A stretch of 64,000 nt of DNA from Taeniopygia guttata. Its lineage: Eukaryota; Chordata; Aves; Passeriformes; Estrildidae. A program made the position numbers and the translations under genes. The stretch is from contig NC_133024.1 in the NCBI RefSeq assembly GCF_048771995.1, positions 21,716,001-21,780,000 of the forward strand, in the 5' to 3' direction. The notes below the pieces were generated by a model. The model was given only the letters and a program-made list of their open reading frames with translations, searched no databases and was not told the DNA's origin. This document shows positions 36,468 through 49,600 of this stretch, one piece after another (position 1 is the stretch's first letter; each line of letters begins with the position of its first letter).

Positions 36468-36960
36468 TTCATAGAATCACAGAATGGTAAGGGGTTGGAA
36501 TGAACCTTAACATCGTCTATTCCCAACTCCCCCTGCCAGGGGCAGGAACATGTCCCAATAGACCAGGCTGCTCAAAGTCCCATCCAGCCTGGCCTTGAAC
36601 CCTTTCCAGGAATGGGGCATCCACCATCTCCCTGGGCAATCTGTTCCAGTGTTTCAACACCCTCACAGTAAAGAATTTCTTCCTTTTATCTAACCTAAAC
36701 TTCCCCTCTTTCAAGTCTCCACTCATTTCCCCTTGTCCTGTCACTGCAGCTCCTGACAAGGAATCCTTCTCCAGATTCTCTATGGGTCCCTTCATTACTG
36801 GAAGGCTATAATGAGGTTTCCACACAACCTCCTCTTCTCCAGGCTGAACAGCCCCAGCCTTCTCCGCCTGTCTCCACAGGGGAGGTGCTCCCGTCCTCTT
36901 GCCAGCCTCGTGGCCTCTTCTGGACTTGCTCCAACAGTTCCGTGTCCTTCTTATGCCATG
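36468..36960 (-). repeat. CR1 LINE 3' end, minus-oriented (about 490 bp)
   Basis: It begins 'catagaatcacagaatggta' and runs through 'agaccaggctgctcaaagtc', 'agtaaagaatttcttcc' and 'cctcttctccaggctgaaca' into the more 5' body. It is the longest CR1 copy in the window. Confidence 0.9.
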
Positions 36961-37252
36961 TCCTTCTGGTGCCTTGGAGGCACCAGAAAATCCTGAATCA
37001 GCTCCTGTTCTATTTTGGATATTATGAAGTAAAGTGATTCAGCACTAAGAAGAACCGAAAGTATTCTGAAAATCTCACATCTTCATTTTCACCTGCTTCT
37101 GTTCTACGCGGGGTGTGTCTGTGGAGGGTGTGCGGTGTGACCATTCGCTCTGCACAGCTTAGCAACAACACCTCTACGCGGTCACAGCCAGGCACAGGCA
37201 CAACGAAAGGCGGACAGAGCGGCGGATTTCTGTCGCTTTGTCCTTCTGCATC

Positions 37253-37255
<3 letters not shown>

Positions 37256-37294
<39 letters not shown>
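37256..37294. repeat. (AC)n microsatellite, about 19 units
   Basis: An uninterrupted AC/CA dinucleotide run at the edge of the CpG island, immediately downstream of one candidate CCDC181 first-exon donor. It is likely length-polymorphic. Confidence 0.95.
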
Positions 37295-37297
<3 letters not shown>

Positions 37298-37640
37298 CCA
37301 CGAACCCAAACCCCCCGGGGCGCTGGGGCACGTCCTCACCAGCATCCCCAGCTGCCCTGGGACAGGCGGCGCCGCCGCTCCGGCCGGGACGAGGAGCCGC
37401 CACCGCAGGGCACCGCGGTTGCCGTGACAGCGGCGGGCCGCTCGGCGCCACGGCGGCTCCCGAGGGACAAACGCCGCCTCCGCGGCCGGACTGCGCCGCG
37501 CTGTTGCCATGGGGACGGGCCTCCTCGCCAGGCCCCCCTTCCTGCCCCTTTTGCACCTAAGGCCTGGAAACTGTCGGCAAGCGGAGCGCTGAGGGGAGCG
37601 GGGGCACACTCACCCCACGGGAGAGGGGCAGGAGTGTGGA
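37290..37640. promoter_or_regulatory. CpG island: likely CCDC181 promoter and exon 1
   Basis: This is a dense CpG stretch with GC-rich tracts near 37,360-37,510. Minus-strand donors GCTG|GTGAGG at 37,340 and TGGG|GTGAGT at 37,613 are candidates for the end of an untranslated first exon of CCDC181. The role is inferred from position and composition. Confidence 0.6.
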
Positions 37641-37805
37641 GATGACTCGCCCTGTCCAGCCCAAAGCCCTTCTTTGATGCTATTAAATTATGCACTCCTC
37701 AGGAAGCAGCCTCGGTTTGTGTTCTATTATTCATCACGCTCCGTCTGGCAGTGAGCAATCGGATCAGCCCAAGAGGCAGCAGTGTCGGGATTTGGGCTTT
37801 TATTG

Positions 37806-38020
37806 ATCACAGAATCATAGAATTGTCGGGTTGGAACGGGATCATGAAGCTCCAACGCCCTTGCCATGGGCAGGGACACCTTCCACTAGACCAGGCTGCT
37901 CAGAACCCCATCCAGCCTGGCCCTCAACACCTCCAGGGATGGGACATCCACAGCTTCTCTGGACAACCTATTCCAGAGTCTCACCACGAATGAAGACAGC
38001 ATTGAATCTCCAGAGCCACA
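37806..38020 (-). repeat. CR1 LINE 3' end, minus-oriented
   Basis: It starts 'cacagaatcatagaattgtc' and passes 'gggcagggacaccttccact' and 'agaccaggctgctcagaacc' to 'cctattccagagtctcacc'. It is followed by an A-rich low-complexity stretch at about 38,058-38,116. Confidence 0.9.
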
Positions 38021-41000
38021 CCTCTCTGTGTTAACCACACACTGCTCCTTGAACTAGGAAAAAAAAAAACAACAACAAAAAAAAACCAAACAAAAAAAAA
38101 AAACAACAAAAAAACCCCACCCTGATTTACCTGCAGAGGAACCGGGGGAGCTGGCAGAGGGAGAAGGATCAGACTCCTCAGTGGAGCTGGAGGGAGGTGA
38201 CAGGTTGCAGTTTCCTCTAGGGAGGATAAAACACCCCACAGGTAGTGGATGCTGTGCCCTTGAGGCCAGCAGGACCCCAAAGAGCTGTGTGACCACCAGA
38301 CTCCCCACAGAGCACACACAGAGCTCACTGCAAGGGCAAGCAGCTGTCAGCAGCTATTCGGGGTGATGAGGTTCATTCAGCATCACAAGATGCTTCCCAG
38401 CACCGAATTTTTGGGAATGACCCTCCTCAGCCCTCCTACCAGCCAGGGCTGCAGTAGGATGGATCCCTCTGGGGGGAAAGAGGGAGAGAGCAAGGGAGGG
38501 AGTTCTTTTCAGTGGCAGCAATGACATGGTGCCCATCACACTGTCATGCCCCCAAGTTCTGGATACACCAGCCTGGCAAAGTGAAGGATGACTGTCTACA
38601 AGGCCACACACCTCAGAAGGCAGCAACCATCCCTGTACTAAAGAGTTAATGCTAATGAAAGAAAATATAGGCAGAAAACAGCCACAAAGCCAGAGCTTTG
38701 ATAGCTCTCAGAGTAACTCAGATAGGGTCACCCTGTCACTCAAAGTCACATGGGACAGAAAAGCTGAACCTCTCCAAGGGGCTCATGAGTTCCCTGAAGA
38801 CATCTGTCATCATAGGCCACATGACACAGCAGGAGGCTGGACTCCATAACCTCAGGGTTTCTGCTCATTTTACACCATACAGTGAAAAAGAAAACCAGGT
38901 TTTGACATTGGTTCTAGTGGGCTGGAAGGGCTCCCTTACACTTACCAAAGATATTTCTGTTACCTGCTTGGCAATGGTTCCTGCTGTACCTGGCGAAACT
39001 TCAACCAGTGACCTCACCCAGGGCATGCACTTATCCCACCCTTGAAGGCAATAGGCTGAATTTCTGATTTTCCACGTTTCATTTTGACAAGTTCATAGAC
39101 TAAAGCAGACTAAAATACAGAGAACTGGGTACAATACCAAGGCTTTCTGCTCTGCTTTTAAGACTATCCTTTGTCTTAAAACCCAGTGCTATCCTTTTCA
39201 TTCACAAGAGATGCTTTATGTGACTTATTACAAATCAGCATGATTAAGACAAGGATTAGACACCATTGTTGGGATGTCAAGATGTGATGTTTAATAATAA
39301 TAACTTAATGATTTAAGGTCAATCAAAATTCATTTGTGCATTCCTTAACCCACATGTCATTAAATGTTGGTTTTCAGTTGTTCCTGTGTGTGAGGAAGCT
39401 GCAGAGCGTGGTTATGAAAAATGCAACAAAAACAGCAGAAAAGCAGTGCAGGGCTCCACGGACATACCCTGACATGTTGGCTGCTGTTTTCCGTGTCACT
39501 AATGCATCAGACACTGTGTTCAGGGAATAGATTCACATACAGCGAATGTGTATGTTTCACAGAGAAAGGCTGCATAACACCTCCAGAGCAACATTAAGCA
39601 AGCACCTTAACACCTTTTTTATGGAGTGCAGGGAACAGTTGACACTGTCAAAAGCCACTGGGAACAGGGTTCAGAGCATCCAGTCTCCTGCCCCTGCCAT
39701 AGCCAAAGTCCTTCTTTCCTTCCCAGTACTTGGCCACAATCACACCGACAGAGAAGAAAACACAACGGCTTCCACATAGAGCCCTTCCCTTTCCCTGAGA
39801 GCACTGCCCAAACAGCTGGCTGTGTCACACATGCACACTGCCACACCAGGGGTTTAGTGTGACCCTGCCTTGCCTTGGCAGGCTCTCACAGCCACTGCTA
39901 GCCCAGGGGGCCAGCAGTGGATGCTGCTCCTGAAACAGCAGCCTCTGGCAGCTCTTACTATTCCTTACTTTTTGGATAGAAAAAGCCCAGCACCCAGTCC
40001 CTCACTGTAGCAGTGATCCCAGGAACTACACCTCATCCTACCAGCATCACAGCAAGCCCAGTGCAGGACAGATTCAGTTGAAACACTCACCTCCAGCAGC
40101 CCTCAGCATCAACTGGAACAAAGAAACTGCCCCACCATCACAGGCAGACAGCAGTGTGTAGTGTTTATCTCATAGCTGCCGAACGGCACTGCGTGCTCTA
40201 TCTCCAGCGCAGAAATCCGCTCCTTCACAGCAGCTGTGTGCCTCTTTCAGCTCTCTCAGCAGTCCACGATGTGGCAGGATGCGATGGGAGGAGCAAGGAA
40301 TGCCACAGCTCACGTGTATTTGTCTCACTTGCAAGAGAGTAGCCTTTCCCCAGCACCAGATGAGAAACACTTGAACCTACCTTAAGGGTAACGCCATACC
40401 TGTAGGACCTACTACTTATATTCCTGACATATGCAAGCAGAGATTTTAATCCCCCACTCTGTCAAGAAACTCATCCTTCCACAGCTGACTCCTGTATTCA
40501 CCCAGGGAAGGCAGATGAATGAAATTCAGAGCAGACCGGACACACCAACAGTCCTATCCTTCAGCAATAAAACTCTGAAGGAAGCATCTAGACTTAAGCC
40601 TCCCCTCCCTCCTTTCCTCCCAGAACACCTCTTTTCTCTTGTTTTTTGTGCTATGCACAGGGCTTGTTGGGCTACTACCCACACAAACCACTGTGCCCTC
40701 CAGCCCAGCCTGTACTATGAGGTACAAGCCATGTCTTCTAGAAACACAGCACAGGCATCTTCCAAGGCAGGGTATGCCAGGATGGGGAGCTTAAAGCATT
40801 TCTCCTTCAAGGCCTCAATTTTGTAATTAGGTCAATGTAAGTAGAAAGGTTCTCCTGCATGGCAACCCTACACCTTCTTTCCCTTACTGTCACCCCCAGT
40901 TAGACCAGAGCATCCTGACCAGGGCTACCCTGCATCGGTGAGTGCTGATCTCCCTCTGCAGACCAGTCTGCATTGGAATTAGTGGTGGCTTATGGATTGC

Positions 41001-43569
41001 TCAGCAGATAAGAATCCCCAAGACAAGACACTTGCACAGAGTTATGGAAACCTACACAAGCCAGCCAGCAACTATCAGCTTCTTTAAGCCTTGCTTCTTT
41101 TTGCATGTTTTGTTCTAAATTGTTTTTCTCTTTGTTACAAAGATGCCCAGAACAACCTGCAGCAGCAGCACGATAGATCAGCAGGGAATCAAAATAGAAA
41201 AAATACATTGTCCACACAGGATAACTCAGAGTATTTTTATTTAACAAAAATATCTGTTTAATTAGAAACCAACAACATCCACATAGTTACAGGTTTTCCT
41301 AGGCATCACTGTTAACTCTGCATACAGCTTCAATCAGGCTCCACAGTCACCTCATCACCACAGCAACAGCAGAGCTCAGAACCTGAACGACATCCAGGTG
41401 TGGCTTCCATACCTTGTGGGCCTGAAGACATTCACAGTGTAACAAGCCTTTCTATTGTAGTTGCCACAGTTTCATTACTTTGGTACAAAAATCACTGCTA
41501 TTGCTGTAAGTCATTAGTTAATTTGTGACTTGCTTTTAAAATAACTGGGCATCAAAGATTTGATCTCTGTATGAAAACTATGATTAAAATTGAGCTGGTC
41601 CTTTTGGTCACTTGACAGGAGTGCTGTGCACCCATTCCTCCTGCCTTGCTCCAACTGCCATCAGACCAAGGAACTCAAAGGACAGACTATCCCTGTCTCA
41701 GGACAGCTTGTCAGCTAGCATTTCATGGCTTCAGATTTTACTTTTTTTAAAAACAAAAAAAACACAGAGAAAGGAATATATACATGGGTGGCTTCAAGTT
41801 TCCATTTCAGGATAAGGCAGTTAAGTTTACATGTGTAAATGCCAGTGCAGCTGAACCCCTCTTTAGGGGGCTGTTTCAAGAGGCAGCATGCAGAAAGAAA
41901 ATTTTTTGGGGAGTGGGCTCCCCTGAGCAGCTGGCCTGGAAGGGCTCCCTGGGTCCCAGGCAGCACATGCCAAACACATTAATCACGCAACTTGTGTAGT
42001 AAAGGCTCAGGCTCACAGAAAGTGATGGGAAATGTCCTAGCCAGGGGAAAAAACACCTTCCCAACCCCAATACTGTGAAATCTCCATGGCACTAAAAGCA
42101 GGTGATGAACCAAAGCTGCTTCTTCAGCTGAAAGAAGAAAGGAGTTCTAACAAACACACAGAGAGAAGGCACGGAGGGAAAGGTTGCATTGCACCTTCTT
42201 CCTTGCCAGCTGTCCTGTACACTTACACTCACCACAACCTGCACAGAAACAGGCACACTCCATAGGCATTTGTTTCTGTGCTGGTCATACTGCCTGAGTA
42301 TCCAGGTGCCCAAGCCCAGGACAACTCTGTGCAACAACTCCTCAGTGTTGAAGCAATTTGAAAAAAAATAAATTATTTTTAAAAAACAATATGAGGCAAG
42401 TCCTAAATTGCTTAAACTGGACAAAAAAAAAAAAAAAATTGCCCACTCTAAACATTCATTGTTCTACTCATGTGGAAAGAAGAGGTAGAACTAGTGGACA
42501 GAGACCCACCAGAAGCATAAAGGCATTTTAAAATAACAGTAGAAAAATGACAGACCATAAATCATCATTTTCCAAAGCCTCAAGTAGTCATTCTGCTAAC
42601 TACCATAATTGAAGGTGTCAATTTAATCACCACAGCCACAATTCTCTAAGGGCACAAAGAATAGCTTAAAATCCTGTGAGTTACCTTCCTTCTCAGTGCT
42701 ATAATAACATACATCACCCCTGAAACAGTCCAGCCTGTGGGTTGTGAGGCAATGACTCCTGTAATCACAGGAGCCTGCAGCCCTAAGGGACAAAGGCAAA
42801 GTTATCCAAGGGTCCCATGGATTAGCACTTTGCCTATCTCAACTCCCTCTAAGTTACCCCTCCAGTTACAGTCCTTCCTGGACACAGCCCTTTGTGGAAC
42901 AAGTAGTGCTGCTGACAGCCCATCCACCAGTGCCACAAATTGCCCCAAGACACAGTTATGTTTTTGGGGAAACACCATGATCAGCAAAGGTAAACCTCTG
43001 GCAGGAGGGATGACTGACAAAACAGGAGAAACAGTACAAGCTCCTCAAGGAAGCATGTGCATATGCAGAAACACAAGTGTACCAGTCCTCAAAACAGAGC
43101 ATCCAGCACCACAGGGCAGCTTCAGCAAGAGCCACACTGCAGAGCACAGTCCTCAGGCCACCTCCTATCCCAGGCCTGGGGGTCTCCACAGAGAATCTGT
43201 TAGTGTGCCCTCATTTCTGCCCTGTAGCAGCACCTCATGACAGAGAGCAGCAGCTGACCAATCACAAAAGGGTCTGCAGATGTGTAAGGGTTAGACTAAA
43301 ACCTCCCAAGGTTCTCATTCTTTGAGAAAACTTACTGTTCTTTGCTGCACATCCCATACATGCAACAGTAGAACAAAAGGCATTTTAGAAAGAAGATATT
43401 TGTTCTTACTTATGTAAGAGCTAATATATTTACCTTCTAAAACGTGCTACTAATATAGTATAAATATGGATCATATACCATTAAGGTGATTGCCTTGGGA
43501 AGAAAAGGCAGAGATTAAAAACAGACCTCTATCTTCATATGTAGTCACCAAGAGTCTCTGCTTAGTGCA
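38021..43569. other. CCDC181-SLC19A2 interval; left part intergenic, right part SLC19A2 3'UTR
   Basis: No protein exon was found. It holds an A-rich low-complexity run at about 38,058-38,116 and poly-A at 42,423-42,438. A minus-strand AATAAA at 41,236-41,241 could end the SLC19A2 transcript, giving a 3'UTR near 2.3 kb. Open frames such as the plus-strand one at 42,737-43,240 are unrecognised and probably chance. Confidence 0.45.
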
Positions 43570-43695
43570 CTACTGGCTTTCAGGAGATCTGCTTTGCACC
43601 TGCTCTTGTCTTCTGTAAGCTTCTACAATACTGCAGATGCCACTGACCAAGAACACCAGTGAGATGGCCGCAAAGTAAGAGGCGTAAATCATGAA
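43570..43695 (-). CDS. SLC19A2: SLC19A2 exon 6 with stop
   Basis: Acceptor TTCTCTGCAG ends at 43,696 and the stop TAG is at 43,572-43,570. It encodes the last membrane helix ([19 protein letters not shown]) and a hydrophilic tail ([17 protein letters not shown]) that is diverged from human in sequence but similar in length. Confidence 0.94.
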   Translation of the reverse strand, partial: FMIYASYFAAISLVFLVSGICSIVEAYRRQEQVQSRSPESQ

Positions 43696-46600
43696 CTGCA
43701 GAGAAAAGGAAAACAAAATAAAAACAAGTGGTTAAACCCAGCAGTTACCAAATTTACAGGAATGTTAATACAATAAATTAGTTCCCCTCCACTTCTAAAA
43801 TACCACGATTCAGTGGTTATTTCTCTGTCAAATCCCAAATCCTTGACACAGAAACAGGTAGCTGAGAAGCTTTACAGCTTGGTTTATCTTCCTCCCTTCC
43901 CCACGTCCCATCAATAAAAGTAAGAGCATCTATCACACCTGGGTGAAGATGTCCAAGCCAAGCCCACTGGCATCCACAACAATCACAGTGAGCAGAGTCT
44001 GAAGTGCCAAGGCAATGAAAGTATTGACCCCAAACACCAGGGCATACCGCTCCACACTGAGATTTGTAGCAATCTGGAACCTGGAAAGAAAAGGACAACC
44101 AGACACATCAGGGAAAAAGCAGAGGAATGCATGAATGGCAGGAACATTTCTGGACAGAACAACTATGCAACCTGAGGAGTTACATTGACTGGTTTCATAT
44201 TTTCCACAGCTAAATTACCTTGCACAGATAGTGTCCTTTTCCAAATAGATTCACGATGGACTAACTGATAAGCTAGAAGAGGCCCACAGACACATGCAAC
44301 CCATTTTTAAAAAACAACCAACCAACCCAACCCACCACTAAGGGAGCTCTGTGGCTTTCAGTGTTACTGAAGCAGCCCTGCTGTCTGATGTGAAGGGTCT
44401 CGTCATGTGGAGAAGATGCAATGCACTCTGATCCCAGAGAGCAGTTGGCAATCTCAAACCTTCAGTCTGTTGCTGTATGGTCCATAACCTTTTGCATCCT
44501 TCTAACCAGAACTCCCTTTGCAGTGGCCAGATTCAGCATCATCCCTCTCCTTGTGCTTGAGCTGTCTTGGAGTGACTTTGTGGTTCAAAACCAGCTATGC
44601 TTTCCTCCCCAAAATGACAAATAACATTGAAGTAGTTTTCCTACACATTAGGGGAAGTTGATGCTTCAATCCAGGCAAAGCATTGTTCTTTCCTCATCCG
44701 TTAACACTTCACTCCAGCCACGTTTATGAAAAACATCCCCCTAGCAACCAGCACTATCTAATATTTAGAACTAGTCACTTCAGTATCACGAGACTTTTAA
44801 GGCTTGGGCACACTGCCAGCCAAATATATCTCCATGCCTCAGTTTCCAACCTGAATCACAACACAAACCCTTGCAACAGGCTCTTGTTACACAGGAAAGG
44901 CACCGCTTTGACACCAGCTGTAACCTTGAGAGCAGTTTATGTTACAGACATACTCACGTTGCTATTGTGATTAGCATCATGTAGATGATTCTGAAGATGA
45001 CATAGGATGCGTAGCACACCCACATGTTATGAACAGTGTCCATGACATACACAGCAGCAGCAATAAGAAAGGAGAACAGGGCAAGTGCCACTTCACCCCA
45101 CATTGCCCAGGATGTTTTTATGTGACCCACAACAACGACTGCAACAGCTCCTGTGAGGGAAGGAAAGCATAAATCTTAGTAATTACAGTTGGAACAATTT
45201 GGAGATGGTGCACTCGGAGCTCTACAGCCCCTGACAGCCAAACATAATTGAAGCGGAGGACACAAATGGGAACACCTCAGCAGCTCGCCTTCCTGAGCCC
45301 TCCCTCACTTGGAACACTGCTGTAAACTCCCATTTACTTTTACAGAAACAGGAAAAAAAATACATAGGTCAATGCTGATTGCCTCTAAAGTCTCCTGTCT
45401 GGCTCCAGAAGCACGACAGCCCCAGGCCTCAGACTACTGCCACTCACTCCTTTGTGCTTCACTGTGGCAGTGCTGTCAATACTTGGGCAATTTCTGTTGA
45501 GAAATGCAAACCCTGGTTCTCAAAAGCACTCACCTACTTATTTAGTGGTGCCTTAGCAGAGGCTAGGAGGGAGAAAGACACTACTCACTTTAATGCACAG
45601 CTGTTAGAGCTCTCTCCCAGGAAGCAGAAAAACCTACACTTACTGTCATCTGCATACTGGGCTGTAAGATTAAGACGAGTAGTCCAAATCCACATCTCCT
45701 GGGATGCAGCCTAATCACAGGTTATAAACATGCAGTACTGATTGTGCAAGAACAGTCCTTTACAACGCAGACAGGTTTGTAACTCTGGCTGGATTTTATG
45801 AAGGGGGAATGGGGATAAAAGACAAATCATAGGATGGGAAAGCACGTGGTATTTCAAGCAATTCAATAAGCAGACAAGGTGTGTTTCATGCACTATCCTA
45901 GTTCCAGCTACTGAGAAGTCTAAATACATATTACGTTAATAGAAAATTCCAATTCAAGGAGGCCTTGTTCTGCAAACAAGCCAAATAGCAACCAACAGCA
46001 TAATGACTGCACACAACAAACCAGACAAACAGCATACTGACAAAGGGAGGTTTACAGGACATCTCTGAAACAGGATTGTGTCAGCAGTAGACCACTGTAC
46101 AAGAGTGCTACAGTGCAGTATCTGAGCTCTTTGTAACCCTTAGCTGGCATGCTATCTTGGAAAACTTGTAGGCACACCAAGACTCCTTATGTACCACCAG
46201 TTTGCACAAGCCTGCAATCCTGTCAGACCTTACATCAATCTTGCAGACTGGTGAAGAAGGGCACGATGCTAAAGGAAAGGATTTATTTTCTCCCACTAAA
46301 GTCTGACTAATATTTTGTTCTTTGGAAGTCTGGCTCTGCCAGTAGCAAAACTCTGAAATGCAAAAAGAAGCTCAGTCCTAGAGCATTCCTCCTACTGTCT
46401 CAGCAATTCTGAAATCTGAGAACAGACATGAAGATCTCATGGCAATTCACGAAATTGTACTCTCCCTATGTGCCAAGGTTATATCAGCCCTACACCTAAT
46501 TAAGATATTCAGCCTCTGTTCTTCAATGAGACACATTCAGCTGACCAGTGGTTTCACAACCCAGTCTGATAAAGGATTGCCACACTCTGAAGAAGGTGCA

Positions 46601-49600
46601 AGGGATGCAAGCAACAGGTAGCTGATCTCCCAAGAAGGAATACTAATTCTCTTTCCCAGGACAGGGAGCAGACAGCTACATGAGTCACCATGCCCTTCTG
46701 CAGGGCAGGGATGAAAACCTTATGCAAAGGTTGCCAAACGTTGCTCCTAACTGAGCACAGAATGACTAAGAGCAATGAAAATGGCAAATCAGATCTGGGA
46801 TGCAGCAAGAGAGGTATTTCTAATACAGGGAGAAGAGTGAACAGCATGTTCTTATATTAAGTCTGAGGCCTCACTGAATAAAGTTGAGTGCAATTCAGAC
46901 TATCCATCTTCAAAAAGAATGCTACTCAAGCCAGGTTTGGTGCAAAGATGGGCTATTAAGGAGGAGAACAAAGAGTTGAACTTTACCAAAGAACAACTAG
47001 AAAAACCTGGCTCATCTGGCCCAGACTAAACTGTCTAACATACAGTCTTGGCATGACATCAGAGATAAATAAATAGCTCATTAATAAATTCAAACTGGAA
47101 ATCAGAAGTTAGAGCATTTGCACTAGCACCTAGGAAGTCAGGTCACTGCATGCTCATTCTTAACAGGCATTAGGACTTCCAGTCCTGTCACACACTTCAA
47201 GCTTTTAGTTGTGACTATTACTTCATTATACTTTGCTTCCTTCAAGCAATTAATCTCTATCAACTGGAAGGATTCTGTCTTTTGATCAGCTCAGGCTAAT
47301 TTGCCTGAAAACATCACCCAAAATGATTCAACTATTTATAAAAATGATACTTGAGGAAAAAGAATCAAAATGGGAAACTAAAAACTTCAGTCTTACAAGA
47401 GTTTAGGTCCATTGTTCACAGGCCTTTTTAAAAAGGACCTTGTTATCAAAGGTCTTCATTATAAGGTTTGAGGAATACCCTTCTCCCCGTTGATTTTTTT
47501 TTTTTTTTAATTTTTTAAATTGTGCTGCTATTAGGCCACATTATGGGTCTTTTCCTTGATACCAGTTTTTCTCCTTCTGGGACAAAGGTAGGATGGTAGA
47601 GGAAGCCAATCCAAACAAGTAGTAAGAGCCACAGGTTCATGCTAGAGTGGAGAAACAGTGTATGACAGCCAGCTATTTAAGGGCAGGTTTAGCACGCCAA
47701 GGACTGAGTAGACAAAGTCATCAAGTTGGAAATAGTTTCAAACCCAACCAACAATGGATTGTGTACCACCTTTTAGAACTATAAACCAGCCACAGCTTCC
47801 TACTGAATTTCAAGAAGGGGCTGAGCACACCCAAGGAAGCACTAATAATTTGGTTTCTTTTGCCCCCAAGTAGGTGATGTCCACAGCAGATGATGGAACA
47901 ATGACTCCATCAATGAAAAGGGACATGCTACAGCAACACCTAGAAAACCTCTGTAAGGGTATGTTAGCTATTTTAAAAAGGTAATGTCCTAGTTCTGGTA
48001 ATGAAAAAGTATTAAACAACTTCATAAACAAATGCTTGTATTGACTGACCTACCTGTCCCTTTCAAGTCAACCAACTTCTTTCATCTTAATAGCTTCTGC
48101 TCCTAAGAGTGCCGAAATGACTAACCATGGCTCACTGCATGCTGGCTGCATACAGGAAACCTTCACAGGCTCCTGGAGAAAAACCAAATGCACAGGATCC
48201 CATGTCTGAGTGGCTAAAACAAACATAACCCCACTGTCATGGTGACAGCCAAGAGCACAGAGTCAGCCACATGCCTGGAGCCTTGTGCCAAGTATTTCAG
48301 AATGAAGATTGCCTTGGGAGGTTCCTCTAAACACCTACATACTGGATAACAAGAATCAAGGCTGCTTCAATGACTAACTCACACTGAACACCCTACCTGT
48401 GCATGTCAGGGAAGACTCACTCCAAATGCCAGGGTTTACCTCTCCTGCATGTTTGGGAGAATGCATGGCACTTTCAAATCATGTTCTAGTGACCTTGAGG
48501 GAAACAAGACATTTCAGCAGAGCAGGAGCTAAGAAGGAAGCTTACCCAGGAGCGTCGAGGCTGCCTCCACAGCACCATTGTAGATGTCCGTGCTGTGAGA
48601 AGGCAGCACCATCTCCCACAGGCCCTGAGCGTAGTTGATGACCTGAAAGTAGCCACAGGTGGACAGTGCCCACCACACGGACCAGCAGAGCATGGTCCTG
48701 GAGGAGTAGCACTGCAGGAAGTCCCGCCAGAGATCTTTCAGCACCTTTATGATGTCTACTTTCTGCTTCTGTGTAAATTGGAGAAGGAAGGGGGGGAGAA
48801 ATGTTAAGTCTTTGCTTATGAACACTTCACACTGCTCCACAAAATTGCCCCTTTCAGGTGGTCTGATCACTGGTGAGTGACAATACCACTCTTGGACACA
48901 AACTCCCACAGAGCAATGAATAAAAAGCTTTCCCATCCCACAGTCTGTGCCAAGCAGGGCCATACCCTTACATGCAGAGGAAGGGTTCGGTCCCAAGTTC
49001 ACTCTCCATCTCTGGCTCTCTCCAGCAGACAGCAGGGACTGCCACACGTTATGTGAGCAACTGAAGGGTACCAGAGAAGAAACACCAGAGAACAGGACAG
49101 AATATCCACTTTGACAAGACAGGATCAGAAGCCAGCCATTTACATCATAAAGGCAAAATGTATCACTGACACTTCTAAGTCCTGATTCTAATTCAATCAA
49201 ATTTTGTAGCACAGAGAACTGTATCTGTCCCCAAATAAACTGATTTTCTTTAGGACAGGCATTGAGAGTCTATAAATACTCAAAGAAGCAATCTCATTAC
49301 CACACACTCTACCCCTGTTAAAGCTCACCAGGGCTTCAAGACGGTGAGAGATGTCAGGTGGGGATCTAAAGGGAAACAGAAGCTACTTCCACCAGACACT
49401 GCTGTTGCAAATGGCAGGTCCTGCACATACAAGTGCCCTGACAAATGGCAGGAGATAAAAAATGAAGCTTTCCACTCCGAATCTCTCTAGAAAGAGCATG
49501 AAAGGGGGCAGATCCTCAAAAATAATTGAAAATAGATCAATTCTAGCAACAGGGGATTAAAGTAATCAAAATTGCTTTTTACATACGGACTGTTACAGTC

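Larger units (their letters stand above)
34396..37340 (-). other. CCDC181 5' intron (inferred) up to its CpG island
   Basis: The start-codon exon begins at an acceptor, so an untranslated exon must lie to the right, most likely in the CpG island at 37.3-37.6 kb. The interval contains two CR1 copies in opposite orientation and otherwise unique AT-rich sequence. Confidence 0.5.

Noticed and set aside
37022-37695. Open frames of 100-195 codons on both strands around the AC repeat and CpG island
   Set aside because: They include poly-(CV)/(TH) translations of the microsatellite and GC-rich noise, and contradict each other across frames.
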